A DNA stretch of 64,000 nucleotides, taken from NCBI GenBank assembly GCA_026874595.1, contig CM049308.1:15870001-15934000 (forward strand), read 5' to 3'. The notes below the pieces were generated by a model. The model saw only the letters and a list, made by a program, of their open reading frames with translations. It ran no database searches and was not told the origin of the DNA. The stretch comes from Sipunculus nudus. Lineage: Eukaryota > Annelida > Sipuncula > Golfingiida > Sipunculidae. Shown piece by piece: positions 60,259-64,000 of this stretch; the stretch's first letter is position 1; each line of letters begins with the position of its first letter. Both the position numbers and the translations under genes were made by a program.

Positions 60259-62309
60259 CCGTAAAATCTCCACTTAAAACCGCGGTTTAATCAAGAAATT
60301 CAAAATCTTGAAATCAGGTTCATTTCCTGAAAGCACTGTGCGGTTTATACTAGAAGGGTTTCCGGAATATCTTCCTGACAGTCATCGTTTTTGGGCCGGC
60401 GAGTGAGCGATAATATTGCAACTTTCAAAGGCCGTTCTTAGCAGCAGTCTCGCATGCATGGGAGCCGTGTGTTAATGTATTATTTACGGTTATTTGTTAT
60501 TTATAAATTAAAATATTGCTGATTAGTTTTCGTGTGATATATAACTTGTTATAAAATCTTGGTAATTGTTACCAAATAATACGTTTACAACAACCCTGCT
60601 GTAACACACAGCGGCCTAACTGCATTAAATGCGGAGGTATCCAGGACCCAGGATACCGCCGCATAAAAAGCTTTAGAGTAAACTGGAGAACTTCAAACCC
60701 TTGTCGGAAAAAAATCGTGTAAAATCAAATAGTGCGTTTATGACAAGGAAACTTTAAGTAATCTAAGGGAGATATAGTACTTTATTCGAATGACCACGAA
60801 ATTCAGCAAAATATTATGTTTTAGAATGTAAACAAGACTCACTTTTAAAACTTTGTAATCCTTGCGCTTGAAACTGTCTCAAAATCTGAAACCATGAACT
60901 GCGTGACCTTTGCTCGCTGAGCCAACAAGGCCCGTTACCACTGGTTACACAGGCGGCTGCCGGCCAGCCGTGGCTGGAGGGAAAACCCAGAGCAGACATC
61001 ATTCCCCGTGTAAAACCGTTTATTAGGGTAATACATATTCTTCTAATCAACATTTAAAGTGGACAAACACTGTCTAAGTGGAATGTTATATGTGTATTTG
61101 ATAAGAATACACTTTTTTTCTCAACGAATATGACATTTTCAGACGAAATATAAGAATTTAATTGTCATGTGGAATGTCTCCAGTTTCCTCAAATTATCTT
61201 CTAGGGCTCTCGCACAGCGTAGCGTAGTAAGAGAGGACGGGTGCTAGGGCTAACAGCAGCCCACATCGTTGGGCATGGTCAAGCAAAATTGAAATAAAAG
61301 CCTACTATAAACCCATTTGCGGCATTATTTAGGAATGATTATTTGTTTAAAACTTAAAGTAAAGCTGACATCGCAAAGAGTCACACAATGGCAGAATATC
61401 GTTTTAAAATCAAGTTTGAGTGCCGCCATGTGCTGATACGCCCCGGTATTCTGCTAAGAATATTTTGAACGGCTGTACGCGGTGGGTGGTAAACAGAACA
61501 GCCACCTATTTCGTCCCAGCGTGCCTTGCACGATCACTGCCTTGACAAAATGGCTCCCCATACGAAAACTTTCTTCAGGAAAAAAAACTTGCTTACCCCG
61601 ACTGGCCACTTTAATTTTACCTTAAAATCACTCGTTTTCAAGCATCATGTTTCCTTTACGTACGTATCTCGACAAGGTAACTTCAGTTACTTTGATATTT
61701 AGTTAAGGTGACCAGCGATGTTTTCAAACGAACCAGCAAATTGTAACATGAAGCGATGTCAACGTACGATGTGACGATGATAATACCGAAGTAACCTGTA
61801 TGAAAATGATTTGAATCTTCCGAGTAATTCCAGAAAATGGAATTTTCATCAAAAATTAAGATTTCAAAATATACTTTTAGAATTAAAATATACAGTGACT
61901 TGAAATGGATAAGCAGAATATTTTTTCCAAAATATAATGACAAATCAGTAGCAAACAAGAATACGGCACGGAATATAAAATCTGTTTAAACAAGCAGAGG
62001 TTCACCGGCCCTTGCGTCTTCCCAAATTTCATGATTGAGTGACCCTGCAAAAAAAGTCTTATGATGTGTTTAAATAAAATTCCCAAGGAATTTTAAAGTG
62101 AACAGTAATGGCCGAGCCGCAACCTACGCGTGTTCATTTCTAGATGATAGCTTGATTGTCTTTTGTCAAATCATTCCGTAGCGAAAGTTGGTGCGGTTTT
62201 AAAGGGGGGTTTTTAGTATTTGAGCCCCTCGCGGTGTCTCACCTGGAATTTCGGCGAAGTCTGGGTGCGGTTTTAATCGGAAGTGCGGTTTTAAGTGGAG
62301 ATTTTACGG
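60259..62309. mobile_element. 2.05-kb TA-flanked inverted-repeat transposon
   Basis: Positions 60256-60283 and 62285-62312 are perfect 28-bp inverted repeats (core accgtaaaatctccacttaa). Taking TA as the target duplication (60257-60258 and 62310-62311) gives an element of 2051 bp, as for Tc1/mariner-pogo-type transposons. Subterminal gcggttttaa motifs recur on both sides. The interior is richer in G+C and CpG than the window and has no long ORF (largest about 79 codons, 60814-61053 minus), so the element is non-autonomous. Confidence 0.85.
60630..60665. repeat. hairpin inside the transposon
   Basis: Arms atgcggaggtatcc and ggataccgccgcat pair at 13 of 14 positions around an 8-base loop. Possibly a transposase or host-factor site, or part of an RNA structure. 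Confidence 0.85.
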
Positions 62310-63735
62310 TAATGTACAAACCAGAGATACACATTACAACATATATGATTACAATGATTACAAGATTCAAAGTTTCATGAAGTCATACTGACTTTTACAG
62401 CAGATATCATGGAAATATAGAAGTTCCACAAATTAACTGATAAATAATCTATCATCTGTCATTCATTTCTTTTGATCATCAACAAATACCTACCACTAGT
62501 AGTTATGTTCTCTTTGAGAGTTTACTAACATTACATGTGCTGTACAATGACACAGGACCAGGGGTTTTGCACCTACTTCCCTCATGTGGATGTAGGACAA
62601 AAGCCCCCCCCCCCCCCCCCCCCCCTGTTGGACAAAAGACCTCCATGTAAAAAGTCCATAGGACAAAAGCCTCCCAGATCAAAAAGCCCTCCTACCTTAA
62701 TGAAAAAGAAGGCAAAATCCCCCCTCCCCCATAAAAAAATATACCGTATTTATTCCAATTTGGCAATCCCTCTTATTTCTCGACCCCAAAAAATATTTTG
62801 AAAGCATAATTTCTAAAATGACTAATTTCGCGACTGCCAACAATGTTTCCTGTCGACGACATTTAGGTGAAATACCTCCGTCTCCCGCGGGCACCGCAGT
62901 TTGTATCTGACTAGATTCTTATTACTCTGAGCATCCACATCAAACTTGTATGCAATACAATTTTTGAAGATACAAAGATGCGTATTTCATAATATATAAA
63001 CATGATAAAGCGTTCAAGTTCCAAATGGGTGTCCGTGACGAAGCAATCTCGTGTACCATTCCTGGTATGCACGTGCCTCGTGTGCAATTCACATGGAATA
63101 TTTAGCAATAATATTTACAAGATAAAATGAAGCACGGGTGGTGGAACAACTGTCACACAGTTGGAACAGTCATCTTAGTTAAGTTAAAATGACCCCGGTA
63201 AGTTTTTGGATGGGTGACCGCGCGTACAAAACAGGGCCTGATCGAGGGCACCGGAGCTGGAACATTTTCGGTTGTATATATTTAACGCACTTTTACTTTC
63301 CTACATTTATTGCGTATTATGCAAATATAAGTTATCTGATAATTTTTTATATAGTCTTCTTCCAATTTGCGTGCAGCTGCTTGTCCCTTTACAGCCCACC
63401 GATATCGCCGCCTAGTGGGTAAACTTAAAACAACTGGTAGTTACATGAGTTGCCGTCTATCTCAAGTGATTGTACCTGTACGCGAAGTAGTGACCATTTT
63501 GAAAAGTGACTGAGCTCAGTTTGATTAATCATTTGCGGACTCCATATAATTCATGTGACAGATGCAAGCCTGTTTGTAGAAAATACTGTTAAGCTAACAA
63601 ACAAACTTATAATCCAACCGCATGCCTCTAAAATCTCGACCACCGCAAATTCTTGAGGAAGGTAATTTTCAAATATCCTCCATTATCTTGACCTCTGAGA
63701 AAATTAATTATTTTTAAGTGGTTGACAAATTAAAA
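62310..63735. other. non-coding, degenerate GGACAAAAGCC repeats
   Basis: Between 62580 and 62700 the motif ggacaaaagcc and close variants recur about four times, with a poly-C run at 62604-62625 inside one copy. At 62751 ccgtatttattcc resembles the end of another MITE; no partner end was found. No gene recognised. Confidence 0.5.
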
Positions 63736-64000
63736 CTAGAATACGGGTAGTCGACAAGCGACTACGTGTATCCGCCGAAATCAGAGTGGAATGGGTGAAG
63801 TGAGGCATGGATTGAGTGGCAAGGGAAAATAGAGTGAGATGTGTTGCATATTAGCATGGATGTCTGCAGCCAAAATGGATATGTAGGTTGTGCCACCTAC
63901 CACAAATGCAGAAAGCTGTCACATAAATGTAGGTGGCGCCACCTGCCACAAAAAAATCGAGAAAGCAATCCAAGATGTATAAACTCGCAAAATCTTTAGG
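63736..64000 (-). mobile_element. Family B element B7, cut by the window end
   Basis: The best-preserved 3' end in the window: CTAG, then a hairpin with perfect 7-bp stem (gtagtcg acaag cgactac), then the internal terminal copy gtatccgccgaaatcagag. Core palindromes at 63889 (decayed) and 63931 (perfect). The 5' end lies beyond 64000. Confidence 0.85.

Noticed and set aside
60814..61053. 79-codon minus ORF in the inverted-repeat transposon
   Set aside because: No transposase catalytic motif or DNA-binding domain; too short for a Tc1/mariner transposase.

Overview
The window is animal nuclear DNA: AT-rich, with small exons flanked by GT/AG introns, long introns, and dense simple repeats, minisatellites and short transposons. 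The transposon families (tandem-repeat-cored elements resembling the bivalve 'pearl' type) and the protein similarity suggest a lophotrochozoan, most likely a bivalve mollusc. That taxon call is inference.

Only one protein-coding gene is supported. It lies on the minus strand and encodes an R7-family regulator of G-protein signalling of the RGS6/RGS7 (EGL-10) type. Thirteen consecutive coding positions were placed exactly, from the DEP domain (42985) to the stop codon (8596). All splice phases agree and the joined reading frame has 407 residues plus a stop. Domain order is DEP (partial), DEP-helical extension, GGL (the G-beta-5 binding module, with its Asn-Pro-Trp) and RGS. The first roughly 50-60 residues, the start codon and the promoter were not found and probably lie beyond 64000. 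The third recognised coding position exists as two tandem 52-nt exons with identical phases, separated by only 73 nt. This is the signature of mutually exclusive splicing and is the main gene-level novelty.

Layout: 1-8595 is downstream intergenic DNA with a 39-bp minisatellite array near the left end. 8596-42985 is the gene body. 42986-64000 is upstream intron or flank and holds minisatellites, degenerate tandem-repeat elements, a 2.05-kb inverted-repeat transposon (60259-62309) and the start of another element running off the right end.

The mobile DNA is dominated by two families, called A and B here. Both have a 5' terminal hairpin, a core of tandem units each carrying the palindrome GGTGGCGCCACC or a decayed version, an internal inverted copy of the 5' end, then a 3' hairpin and a short tail. 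This is the plan of non-autonomous Helitron2/Helentron elements. At one locus A is inserted in B (10971-13694) and at another B is inserted in A (26357-29745), so the two families were active over overlapping periods. Two hAT-type MITEs, one with a perfect 8-bp target duplication and one with 7 of 8 bases matching, also sit in introns, as does a tRNA-derived SINE.
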